Shown in pieces: positions 1 through 10,705 of a stretch of DNA of 64,000 bases (position 1 is the first letter of the stretch; each line of letters starts with the position of its first letter). The notes under the pieces are model-generated. The model saw nothing but the letters and a program-made list of their open reading frames with translations, was not told where the DNA came from and ran no database searches. The DNA comes from Medicago truncatula (taxonomy: Eukaryota > Streptophyta > Magnoliopsida > Fabales > Fabaceae), in assembly GCF_003473485.1 (NCBI RefSeq), contig NC_053042.1, positions 49,377,762-49,441,761 of the forward strand. Reading direction: 5' to 3'. The translations under genes were made by a program, and so were the position numbers.

Positions 1-3000
1 GAGCGCACATCTCACACAAAGTTCATGTCCACATCCTGCACGTAAAATTTAATGGCATCGCTTACACCGTTATGCACTATGAAGTACAAACAGGGACACC
101 AGACACGTCGGCACCAATAATATTTGAGAAAATGATATATTGCAGATGATTAGAACACCGCCATAATTCCTCATTTCATACACACAAAGGGTTGATAAAT
201 CAATTCACTCTTATAGAATTATATTTCCGAGTTCCAACTTTACATTTTAGATTTTGGAAAGTAGTCTTAAGATAATTACTTCTTTAGGTTATGCATCCAT
301 ATTTTTACTGCAGAAGGCAAGCAAACAAACAGATATTCAAAAGGTAGAGAATACAGTACCTTCTGCAGCCACTGAACATGGCCTCTCCAGGCATACAGCA
401 CAAAATTCAATCTCATCAGAGGAAGTTGTAGATGATCGCAATCCATACTCTCTGCAGTTATTTCAAACTAATCTTAGTCCCATTTTCAACATATGCATGT
501 CCTTCACTTTTTCTCAACTATTGACTAGAAAATATCCTTAGGCTAGGCTTGACTGCAATTTCGATTTTGTTGTAGAAGATTTTATAAATATAAGGGAGCT
601 ATGTGGGTTTTCACGAAAGAGGAGAGGTTTTTCTAGTATACATTAAATGCAAGATAGGACAGGGTAAATTACCCTCAATATATTGTATAACGTCATTTCA
701 AATTTTCACTTTGCATTCAATATATTTATATCTTTAACTAAAAGAAATCGCATACACTGGCGATGCATCAAATGCCAACTATAACAGTCCATAACGGCTC
801 AGAGTTGAGCGTCGATATTAGACAGATAACAATCAAAGAACTAAGATATATGTGGTTCGTCGTGTAAAAGACTCATGGAAGTTAAGAAGGTGTGGTGTTA
901 TATTTGATATCTACTAAATGAACTGAAGTTTAAAAGGTGCAACAATCTTGTAACATATAATTCATTATTTTCTTTGTGCAGCGAAGCTTAAGGCTACACA
1001 CTGCCACACTGGTATATCAGTAGTTCAGGAACAGTTACTTCTTTAATCTTTTCTCATTTAAATGAGGGGTTGGTGGAGGGAGTCATACATGCCAAGGGGT
1101 TCTGCTAATTATGATCACCAATAATCTGCCAAAAATATCTTCTTAATTGTTGCTTTATCTGTTTGTTAATTTGATTATCTAAATAATTTTCACACTAAAC
1201 AAAGTTGGATAGACTCGCAGAAACAGACATAGTGAATTGCAAAATACCTGGCTATGTTGAGAACACTCATGAGAGGCAAGGACAAGTAATTTGAATGAGG
1301 GAAGGAAGGTGTTACGGCATCAGAAATGGGTGCCAGCAACGGTTCAAGCCAATGACGCCCCCACATCCGAGCAATATCAAGAGGAAGCCACCTAAGTAAG
1401 GAAGAAAGAAAATCAAATTAGTATTGATTTGTGATAAAGCAAGTGAAGTTTGAACTCAAATACCCTTTGAAATGAATTACCCGTTGCAATTCAAAGCCAT
1501 CCGACTTGCACCTCTTGCAAGGAGGATCTGAAAAAGAAAAACATTATTGTAGGATTCAAAGGAAAGAGCCAGAAGGTATATAAATATCATGCATCAAATC
1601 TGAAGCAAGCAATCCTTACCTGACAGCATTTTAAATTTCCCCCACATGCGGCGTAATGCAAAGGAGTGCTTCCAGCCCCTACATCAAATTACATTAGTCC
1701 AGTTGAAAGGGAAAAACAACGAGGAATTTAGCAATAGCATATAAAACAAAAGATATACCTATTAAATCCATTGATGTTCCATAATGAAATGTCACAGAAG
1801 ACATATTTGCATTAAGATCAAGTAGCAGTTGCACACAATCAAAGTATCCATTTAACGAAGCCATGTGAAGGGCAGTGATACCACCATCAGCTGTCTTATT
1901 TACAAACTTGGACAAAGCACTGCACTGGAATAAAGTAAATAAATTGCTAGAATAAAACATAGACGAATAAAAACTATAGTTAAGTCGGGCCTTAAAATGT
2001 TACAGGAAAGAACACCAAAATGGAATCTCAATCTCACCAATCCCACAATTAAAGTATCTATATCTTTCTTTCATCTTCTAATTATTCAAGTGGGAAGTAA
2101 TATGTAATTGCATATTACATAATGAAAAGGAAAGATGTACCTTTGTTCATTTTTGCCTTTTACATTTGATCCACCACCTTGTTCGGCATCTGATCGAGCA
2201 TGTATCACATCATAAGGAGCACTCGGAACAAAGTCAGCCACAACAAGTCTAATACATCTTACATGCCCGTTCATCGCTGCAAAGTGAAGAGCTGTCCTCC
2301 CACTAAGATAATCAGCTCTCATAACCTGATATTGAATAGACCACACACTAGTGATTCTTCATCATGAAAAACAGAAGAAAAAAAATTAACAGAACTCACA
2401 TTGCATCTGAAGAGTAAAAGTGTTTGCACAACTTCCCAATGACCATATCTACAAGCTTGCATCAATGCCGTCTTCAAAATTCAAATCAATGATCAAATTA
2501 AACCATATTTTTCACTCAGTAAATCAAACACATGTATCAAAAATAAAAAGGGGTGGATACATATATCCAAAAAATTCTAATATATCTAATAATTCAAGCT
2601 TCATGTTGTGGCGCTGACATCTATTGATCCATGCTAGATCCAATATTGATCTGATTGCTTATCAATTATCATAACACACACTCATAACAGCAATTTCGCC
2701 GAATAGAATCATATCAAAATATTGAAAATGTATATTTTAATTTCATCAAATATTTAAAATTTACAACTAAATATAACCATCTAATCCATTAAAACCATTA
2801 TATCATGCAATTCATGTTTCAAATCAAAAGAGGGACATAAAGAGAGAGTGGTACCTGGCCAGAATAATTTCTTGAATTAACATCAGCTCCATTCTCAAGC
2901 AACAATGCAACAATCTAAAACAAACCCAACAAAGAAAAACAAATAAATAAACAAACTTTGAAGAAAATAATCAAAAGGGTTAATCTGAATTATGAAAACC

Positions 3001-3176
3001 TCGTTATGACCCTTTGCAGATGCAAAATGAAGAGGAGAATTAAGACCACCAAAAGTGGAGTATTTAGCAAGATAAGGGTTACAATTCAAAAGCATCTTCG
3101 CCTCAACAAGGTCACCATCCCTCGCCGCCGATACCAGTCTCTCGCCGGAGGCAGAACATCCGAAAGAATTTCCCAT
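1..3176 (-). CDS. XBAT33: Ankyrin-repeat RING E3 ubiquitin ligase, XBAT33-like (C-terminus beyond window)
   Basis: Ten coding exons on the minus strand: 3000-3176, 2855-2914, 2400-2471, 2141-2325, 1759-1919, 1620-1678, 1481-1527, 1248-1391, 360-451 and 1-35 (running off the edge), giving 344 residues so far. All junctions are GT-AG and stay in frame. The start at 3176 gives [15 protein letters not shown], as in plant XBAT32/33 proteins. Ankyrin repeats fill roughly residues 10-250 ([66 protein letters not shown]). The RING begins with [20 protein letters not shown] and continues past position 1. Segments such as [11 protein letters not shown] favour XBAT33 over XBAT32. Family role: an E3 that transfers ubiquitin from an E2, with ankyrin repeats for substrate binding. 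Arabidopsis XBAT32 acts on ethylene biosynthesis enzymes; the substrate here is unknown. An upstream in-frame ATG at 3200 is possible but is not the family start. Confidence 0.9.
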
Positions 3177-3562
3177 CCAAGGGACACAAAGAAAGGTCAA
3201 CGTTGTGAAACAAACCGAACAAAAAACGTTGTAATAATATGTTTGTTTTGTTTTGTTTTGTTTTGTTCACGCAATGTGTGTTGTGAAGGTGGTGATGATG
3301 ACGTGGAAGGTGTGTGTGAGTAAGGTTGTTGAGACTTTAACCTCTTTGATTGTGATATGTGAGTGTTGTGTTGTTACTTACTTGTTACAATGATCGCTTC
3401 TTTGTTTTGTCTGAACCAGGGGAAAAAAAGTTAATTATACTTTACTTTCTCTTCTTTTGTTCTTTTCTTTCTTCTAACTAATCTCAATCACTTTAAACAA
3501 TTTAGTTGGCAGTTTCACTTTAATGTTTTTTAAAATAAAGTAAGCCAAAATACAATTGGGTC
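3177..3562 (-). other. 5' leader and upstream region of the XBAT33-like gene
   Basis: No other gene is visible. Positions 3241-3267 hold a TTTTG pentanucleotide repeat (CAAAA on the gene strand), about 65 bases before the start codon and probably in the leader. Pyrimidine-rich DNA follows at 3440-3480. No clear TATA box was identified. Confidence 0.5.
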
Positions 3563-4262
3563 CATAGTTTTAAAACTCGAATCGATTATCATTTCGATTT
3601 GGTAATGCTACTAGGTTACTGATTCGCTCGTTGAACCATTGAATCATTGGTTGAACCGCATAACTAAATCAGATTAAATCGAAAGACTCAGTTGTATAAT
3701 CTCATCATTATAATTTTTTTGTATATGTATTAAATTGAATTGAACCAGATGACTTCATCAATAAAAAGAATTAAAAAAACTATGGCACCTATAAAATGTC
3801 AAAAATCATTAAGAAAACTTATATAATTTTACAAATTGATTCTTCAAATGCAAACTCATTGATCATGACATGTATATTTTTTTCTCAGAAAAAAAAAATG
3901 TATATTTTATTTATTTAGATATTATACAATATTTTGATAAGTAATAAAAATGTCTTAAAAAGTTAATTTTTTCAAAGGAATAAAAAACGTATTAAAGTAT
4001 ATAAATGACAATTTTGTTTAAATGACATTTTGTTTTTCTCTAAACATTTTGCTATTTAATATGGTAACCCACATTTTAATTTGACGATATGGTTATAATA
4101 TAATTTTATAAAAATTTGTTTAATAAAATATTATTTGTTTATAAAATCGGTCCGGTTCATAGAACCGTCGGGTCACCGGTTCAGTCTGAGTTGCACTGGT
4201 TCACACCGAGCTAACTGCACAACCGATCCAAAATTTGATCCGATCCGAATTTTAAAACTATG
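3563..4262. mobile_element. hAT-like non-autonomous element, copy A (700 bp)
   Basis: The ends are inverted (CATAGTTTTAAAACTCGAA on the left; the right end reads TTTTAAAACTATG) and the element is flanked by a perfect 8-bp duplication, ATTGGGTC, at 3555-3562 and 4263-4270. An 8-bp duplication is typical of hAT transposons. No transposase is encoded. The inside is rich in CCGGTT/AACCGG words. Copy B of the same family is at 42238-43262. Confidence 0.85.
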
Positions 4263-4780
4263 ATTGGGTCTTTTAGAATCTAGTATATTACATGTGTAAC
4301 TGATTGGGATCATCTTTCTTTGGATTACATATTGGTATAAAGTTTTTACCGTATTTTAACAATGATTAATTTCCGTCGAAGGATCTGTGGGACATATAAG
4401 GTGGTTCTTCTCTCTTAATCAGATTTTTGTATAGTGTATGAGGTAGAAATCAAAATCGTGATATCATACTTTAGGGGTCTAAGACCCTTACCACTTGGTT
4501 CAATTTATCGTTGGTTATTGGGTTGACTTGCTATCGACATTTTTACAATTTTTGAAAAAATAGTGCTGATAAAAATTTAAAAATTGTCTTCTAAATTAAA
4601 ATTCATTAAAAATATTTATTTAAATATGTAAATTTAATAAAAAGAGATTCAATTAACTTAAAAATTTAAAGTTTATACATTATAAACTTGATTAAACTGA
4701 TGGAATAAAATTTGTGTTTAATTGATATTCAATGTTTTTTTAGGGGAATTGATATTCAATGTTAATTCGAAAAGTATTTA
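4263..4780. other. Intergenic AT-rich DNA
   Basis: No gene, RNA or recognisable repeat is seen after the 8-bp duplication ending at 4270. Confidence 0.5.
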
Positions 4781-6301
4781 GAGTAAATTACACTCCTCTC
4801 CCCTCAAAGATGCTTGAATTACACTCCCCTCCCCTCTTATGTTAAAATATACACTCTCCTCCCTTGAAAAATAAAATTTATACTCCCCTCCCTTATAAGA
4901 TTCTTGAATTACAACCCCCTCCCTTAATAATTTAATATGCACTACACTTTAATCTATTTTAAGATAAATAAATATTGTTATGATATATATAAATTTTGAA
5001 TCATCATTTAAGAAAAATTCATTCATTTCTTTATAATTGAAATGTCAATGATAATTAAATTTAAATATTTTTCTATTGATTTGATAATTTAGAGTATAAA
5101 ATTAACTTTTAAATAATCATGATTTATTGTCTTTAGTAATTTTTCACATATTTTAATTTTATTTTGGGTTGTTTCATATTTTATAATAGGGTTTAAAACT
5201 ACATGTTAATGAAATTGTGAATTAAAAATAGCGAAAAAAAATGTATTCAATTTTTTATTATATTAAAATAGACATGCAATACTATTTTTTCCCGAAGTGT
5301 GTTAGACTATTATTATTTTTCTAGATTATTAGAAATAAAGTAATTATTGAGGGAGTAAAGTGTAGATTTTAACATAAGGGGGGAGGGGAATGTAATTCAA
5401 GCTTCTCTTAGGGGAGGGGAGTGAAAAATTTTCTAATATGTTTTGAATAAGAGGGAAAGGGAGTGTATATTTTAGAGTAAATTACACTCCCCTCCCCTCA
5501 AAGATGCTTGAATTACACTCTCCTCCCCTCTTATGTTAAAATATACACTTCCCTCCCTTAAAAAGTAAAATTTATACTCCCCTCCCCTATAAGATGCTTG
5601 AATTACATCCCCCTCCCTTAATAATTAAATATGGACTACAGTTTAATCTATTTTAACATAAATAAATATTTTTATAATATATTTTAATTTTGAAATACCA
5701 TTTAAAAAATATAAATTCGTTTATTTATAATCTAAATGTCAACGACAATTAAATTTAAATCTTTTGTTATTAATTTTATAATTTAGAGTATAAAATTCAC
5801 TTTTAAATAACCATACTTAATCGAATTTAGTAATTTTATAAATATTTTAATTTTATTTTGGGTTGTTCATATTTTATAAAAGGCTTTAAAACTATATGTT
5901 AATGAAATTGTGAATAAAAAATAGAGAAAGATAAGTATTCAAAATTTGATTATATTAAAATGAACCCGCAATGCTATTTTTCATTGAAGTGTGTTATATT
6001 ATTTTTTTGCTAGATTTTTAGAAATAAAAAAAACTATTGAAGGACTAAAGCGTAGATTTTAACTTACGAGGGGAGGGGAATGTAATTCAAGCTTCTCTCA
6101 AGGGAGGGGAATGAAATATTTTTTAATATGTTTTGAATAAGAGGGGAGGGGAGGGAAGTGTATATTTTAACATAAGAGGGGAGAGGAGTGTAATTCAAGC
6201 ATCTTTGATGGGAGGGAAGTGTAATTTACTCTATATTTAACATAAGAGGGGAGGGGAGTGTAATTCAAATATTTTTTAAGGGAGAGGAGTGTAATTTACT
6301 C
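4781..6301. mobile_element. MULE-like TIR element, outer copy carrying a nested sister copy
   Basis: The unit starts GAGTAAATTACACTCC and ends with the inverse GAGTGTAATTTACTC. It is flanked by a perfect 9-bp duplication, AAGTATTTA, at 4772-4780 and 6302-6310. A 9-bp duplication is the mark of Mutator-like elements. The subterminal parts repeat ACTCCCCTCCCCT and TGCTTGAATTACAC words in inverted orientation. No ORF resembles a transposase. Without the inner copy (5475-6231) and one target repeat, the outer element would be about 755 bp, matching the inner one. Confidence 0.88.
5475..6231. mobile_element. MULE-like TIR element, inner copy nested in its own family
   Basis: 757 bp from GAGTAAATTACACTCC to GTGTAATTTACTC, with the same internal sequence order as the outer copy. 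Left flank TATATTTTA (5466-5474) and right flank TATATTTA (from 6232) are the 9-bp target duplication, with one T lost on the right. The uninterrupted target, TATATTTTAACATAAG, still exists in the inner copy's own arm near 6162-6177. Confidence 0.82.
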
Positions 6302-6416
6302 AAGTATTTATTATTGCCTCCAATCATAACTTTTAAAATACATACTAATGTGTATCCCAATAACAAGTATTGAAACAGTCTAACCATTTGTGTTTGCAGT
6401 TTGGCAAATGAATTTA

Positions 6417-6728
6417 GGCTTAATAGCAATTTTAACTCCCTAACTTTCTCAAAGTTGTGATTTTGACCCCCTAAGGAAAAAACTACAAAACCGCCCCTTA
6501 AGTTTTGCATCTATGGCAGTTTTGGCCCCCAAAGTCAATTTTGACTCGGTCTATGCTAACGTGGCACCCTAAGTGAGGTGCCACGTTTTTTTTTTTTTTA
6601 CCCAAAATTGGCCTTGGGGGGCCAAAACTGCTACAGTTGCAAAACTTATGGGGCAGTTTTGTAATTTTTTTTAGGAGGCCAAAATCGCAACTTCGTGAAA
6701 GTTAAAGGACGAAAACTACTATTAAACC
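6417..6728. mobile_element. Palindromic MITE, MULE-like (312 bp)
   Basis: The left arm GGCTTAATAGCAATTTT is the inverse of the right end (AAAACTACTATTAAACC), and most of the two halves pair, including GTGGCACC...GGTGCCAC at the centre. The flanks ATGAATTTA and ATATATTTA match at 7 of 9 positions, compatible with an aged 9-bp duplication. Confidence 0.7.
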
Positions 6729-7913
6729 ATATATTTACTGTCACGGCTATCTCTCGGTTCAAAGAAAAACATTTTTGAGTAGCTTTCGAATTTGGCCAAA
6801 ATTAAAACATATTTGAGTTTGTAATGTTAAAGATTGACATAATTACGGCGACTCACCATAATTTTGATATAATTACGACAACATGTAATTTTGATATAAG
6901 TTGTACTTTTTTTTTTTTTTTTGCAATAAGAATTATTCTTTAAAGCTTCATATTTTGTCAAATTCACGGTCAATTGTGGTGGTTAAATATTTATATTTAT
7001 TTTTTCAAGTTGTCATGTTATAGTTACAAAGTTTCAACAAGATGACATAATATTGCAAATGAAAGAAGAGTAGTGTATATATATAGGGATGATAGGCCCT
7101 TCAAGTTGTTCAACCCTCTAAAATAAGTTAATCAAGAGTTAGCTCAAATCCAAATTAAAAACAAAGGTCGGGTCGTAACCAACGATAGATTTTGTGTCGT
7201 CAGAAGTTATGATCCGATCAATCCAAGAAACTTTTGATCAATGCAAGAGACTTATAAAGCAACTTTCATACACAGGTATGGAATACGGTTATGAATCTAC
7301 GGCCGCTGAACAATGTAACCACGCTTATAACGGTCAGATCTAGAGTGTATGTTTGACTAGACCATAACATCTACGATGCAAAATTTAAAAAATTGACCAA
7401 ACACCTTTTGGATAGAACTGTTTTCCAACTAGGGGGGTATCATTAGTCCGTAGGGTGCATTATAAAGTTTATGGGCCATGAATCTAGGTGCATCAGGAAT
7501 TTTACTTCATATATATTCAGCGTAGCTCCATTACACACCCAATGAGAACTGATAAGTGTCAAAATCTTGCAATGAATATTCACAACAAACAAACCACGAT
7601 CAAAGGGTAGTTGGGTTCTAGATGACAACTATTGAGTGCATTCAAGGATCTTAATATCAAAGCGTTCAACAAAATAAAGCAAAGTTTCCATCATATATGA
7701 ATGCAGAACGTGCAATTTGTTGTGGATATGTTAATATGGTCCAAGTGAGCCAGTAGTAAAGCTTTTCAAACAAACAACGACTATCACTCACTTTGAAAGG
7801 TGATTTGCTAGCTTCAAATGGTCAACAACTTTCAACAAGATGTCAGAGAGTAAGATTATCATTGATCCTATTAACTAACATGTAGCAACATGGGAAAAAA
7901 TCAACAAGAATAA
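6729..7913. other. Intergenic, nothing recognised
   Basis: AT-rich DNA with a poly-T run near 6908. No convincing coding region, RNA gene or bounded repeat is visible. A short open frame on the minus strand at 7443-7628 has no recognisable similarity. Confidence 0.4.
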
Positions 7914-8096
7914 GAGTAGTGATATTTGAACAATCATTTGAAATAATTTTTATGACAACTTCTTTTTTCTCAATTTTCATTGGTCAAAAACAATGGAGAG
8001 AGAAAAAGGAAGAGAGGGAATAAAAGCATAATGTGAATATGAGAGAAAAAGCTATCAAAAAGTTGTCACAAAGTGGTTGTACAAATATCATTTCTC
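7914..8096. mobile_element. MITE with 9-bp target duplication (183 bp)
   Basis: The ends are inverted: GAGTAGTGATATTTG on the left, CAAATATCATTTCTC on the right. It is flanked by a perfect CAAGAATAA duplication at 7905-7913 and 8097-8105. The two halves are largely complementary (GACAACTTCTTTTT against AAAAAGTTGTC). The 9-bp duplication suggests mobilisation by a Mutator-like transposase. Confidence 0.85.
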
Positions 8097-8105
8097 CAAG
8101 AATAA

Positions 8106-9579
8106 TGATACTTTCAAATGATAGTACATGATAAAAGGGTTAATTATCTTGTAAGAAAAGTGTAACGTACTGCCATGTGTTTGCTTGTTAAGAGTGAATG
8201 AGTGAGAATAGAGTTAAAGTTTTGTGGACAATGTACAACCTTATAATAGTATATCAGGTATATGTTCTTTTAACGGATAGTACTGTGAGTAGAGACAACT
8301 CATAGATTCTGCATTATATATGTATATATATATATTTTCACATACGTATAGTTCTAACAATTTTTTTATAAAAAAAGCTTTTGTCTATAAATGTGTGATG
8401 TGTTATCAAATGTCTTTTTTTTTTTTTAAAAAAAAAAAAAAACTGTATAAACCAAATTGACTAGCAAAAAATACATTGAGGACTAAATTAACTAACTAAA
8501 GACACATTTAAAGATCAAAATGACTAATGAAAGACAATTTTAAGTTTGCATTTGTCATTTTAATGCATTTAAAGACTACTATAACATCTTGCATATTTAA
8601 AAATTAAAACCAATAAAGGATGGAGGCACAATTTATAATAACATAGGTCTTTATTTGTCATGTCATGTATTTAATTCTAAAAAAAAAATTGTTTATCAAA
8701 ATTAAGTGCAGGTCATTGCCCACACATCCCACAATGTGAAATACTCCAACTCATTACAATTAACAAGCAATTGATTTCAGACATTCAAAGGAATTATTAA
8801 ACCAACTAGAAAAATGCAAACCTGTTTTTTTTTTTTCCTATCCCTTGTAATGACCTAGCCCCTTGAAAGTAGCATTATGTAAACAATAATAATATTGTCA
8901 CAGTCAACAAAATCCCCATGAAAGTTGCAACACAACACGGTTCTTGGCTAACCATAATGCCCATATTATTGCACACCAAACTAGTGCTCTTCAATTTCTT
9001 TCCTTAAAGTAGTAGCATCCCAAACAGTGGCAAATTACTACTAACAAGTTCTATATGTTCATAATTACTACCTAATAGGTCACCCTATTTGTGTAAAATC
9101 TACTTCAATTGAGCTATTGCCGCCCATAATGGTCCCATGAATGGCAGCCAATTATTCTTTAGGCTTGGTATATCATATATGATCCCTAGGAACATGGCAA
9201 AATAATTATTTTATTATTGTAAATACCTCATTTGTCTTTTTTTTTGTTGGGTAGCTATAATACCTCGTTATATCTATAATATTAATCGAAGAAAAAAAAA
9301 CTCAATAGAAAATTAACAAAAATGTTTTAAAAATACATGTGTGCAGTTCCTTCCTACTTATGCTATGCATCTTTAGTCAAAAAAAAATCTTGTATTGAGT
9401 CAAAAGAAAATGCATCTTGCAAAGCGGGTATCACCACAAAAATTCAAAGATGTTGTACAATTTTTTTTGAAATTGAAAGAAATTAAAACAATGGATAAAA
9501 ACCAAGCAAGTATACTAGATATTATGATACAGAAACTACTCACACAAGCTTGATTAGAAAAAAAATATTAAGATTACGT
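8106..9579. other. Intergenic AT-rich DNA with homopolymer tract
   Basis: A poly-T run abuts a poly-A run at about 8412-8442. A short TA-rich stretch lies at 8310-8335. No gene is seen. Confidence 0.45.
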
Positions 9580-9933
9580 AAGACTCAACTCAATTGACAT
9601 TGTCAATATTACTATAATGCACATTTTAAGAAGTTTGAACTTGGAACTTCGCAGTTTTTTGTGTGAATTTCAAATCGCGTTTGCCACTTTGTCTATCGAC
9701 TTTTTTAAGACCTAACTCAAACAATACCGATATTACTAGATTTTACACTATCACCTGAGATTGAACTCATGACTTTGCAATTTTTGTGTGAATTTTAAAT
9801 GATGTTTGTCACTTCGTCTACCGACCTTCGTAAGACCTAACTCAAATGACAATACCAATATTACTAGACTTTGCACTTTCACCTGAGTTTAAACTCATGA
9901 CCTTGCAATTTTTTTGTGCACTTCGTCTACCAA
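9580..9933 (+). repeat. Head-to-tail trimer of a SINE-like unit
   Basis: Three related units follow each other: 9580-9706, 9707-9831 and 9832-9933 (the last shortened by an internal deletion). Each has AAGACCTAACTCAA at its start, a degraded RNA polymerase III box-B-like segment (GATTGAACTCATGAC), and a tail CACTTCGTCTACCGA. The same order of motifs occurs in the SINEs at 18498-18639 and 56106-56242. Confidence 0.7.
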
Positions 9934-10705
9934 TAAAAATCTCAAGAATCTAAATACTTAATAGTCATCTAATTTGAGCAATATTTAGAAGTTAATAGTA
10001 ATTTCCTACTTTTCTCCCCACGAGATAACTTACTCTTAATGAGCAATTAGAAGAATCTCTAGAACGTCTAACATTTCAGGTAAGGACGGTAGAATCCAAA
10101 ACAAACTTGTCATCTAAAATGAAAGAAACAAACACAATATCGTTTCACACTACTTATTAACACTTGGCATAAAATGGTTATAAATTTTTTGTTAACTTCT
10201 GGAGGAAAAAGGTGATAACGACACCTTTTGAAACTAAAACAATTTTAGTATACCAAATAAATGAACAATAAAAAGAGAAGAAAATATAAAATACCAAAAC
10301 ATGAAAAATGCATTAAAAAAAAGTCATAATAGTTCAGCAGTTCCCATTTGCAAGTTGCAACTGTAAAGGACGGCATTAATAACAGAACAGACACATATGT
10401 TTTGGATATGTATGTAAGAATGCAAAGACTAACTCGCAGGTCAACAAGTCAATACCCGAACCAACATTACTAGAAAACTTGTTTGCACTTGCACTCTCAC
10501 AAAGTGCATGCATGCATCACCATCAGCAACGCCACGAGTTCCTTTTTTCGCGGTTCGTTCTTGACTCGAAACCTTCCTTAAGCGACCCTTCCTATACAAC
10601 CAAATGTATAACCCCTTTCTCCCCAGTTCAAAAAATTAATAAAACCAAAAAACAAGTTCACAAAACAAGGTGTATCAGCAGCATTGCATTAACAAAATGG
10701 TTTTG
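9934..10705. other. 3' flank of the HD-ZIP IV gene
   Basis: No gene is recognised. The first few hundred bases below 10706 probably include the 3' untranslated region of the minus-strand HD-ZIP IV gene. Confidence 0.4.

Noticed and set aside
254..541. 95-residue open frame on the plus strand
   Set aside because: It overlaps the XBAT33 exon at 360-451 on the opposite strand, which encodes the conserved RING start; the plus frame has no family resemblance.
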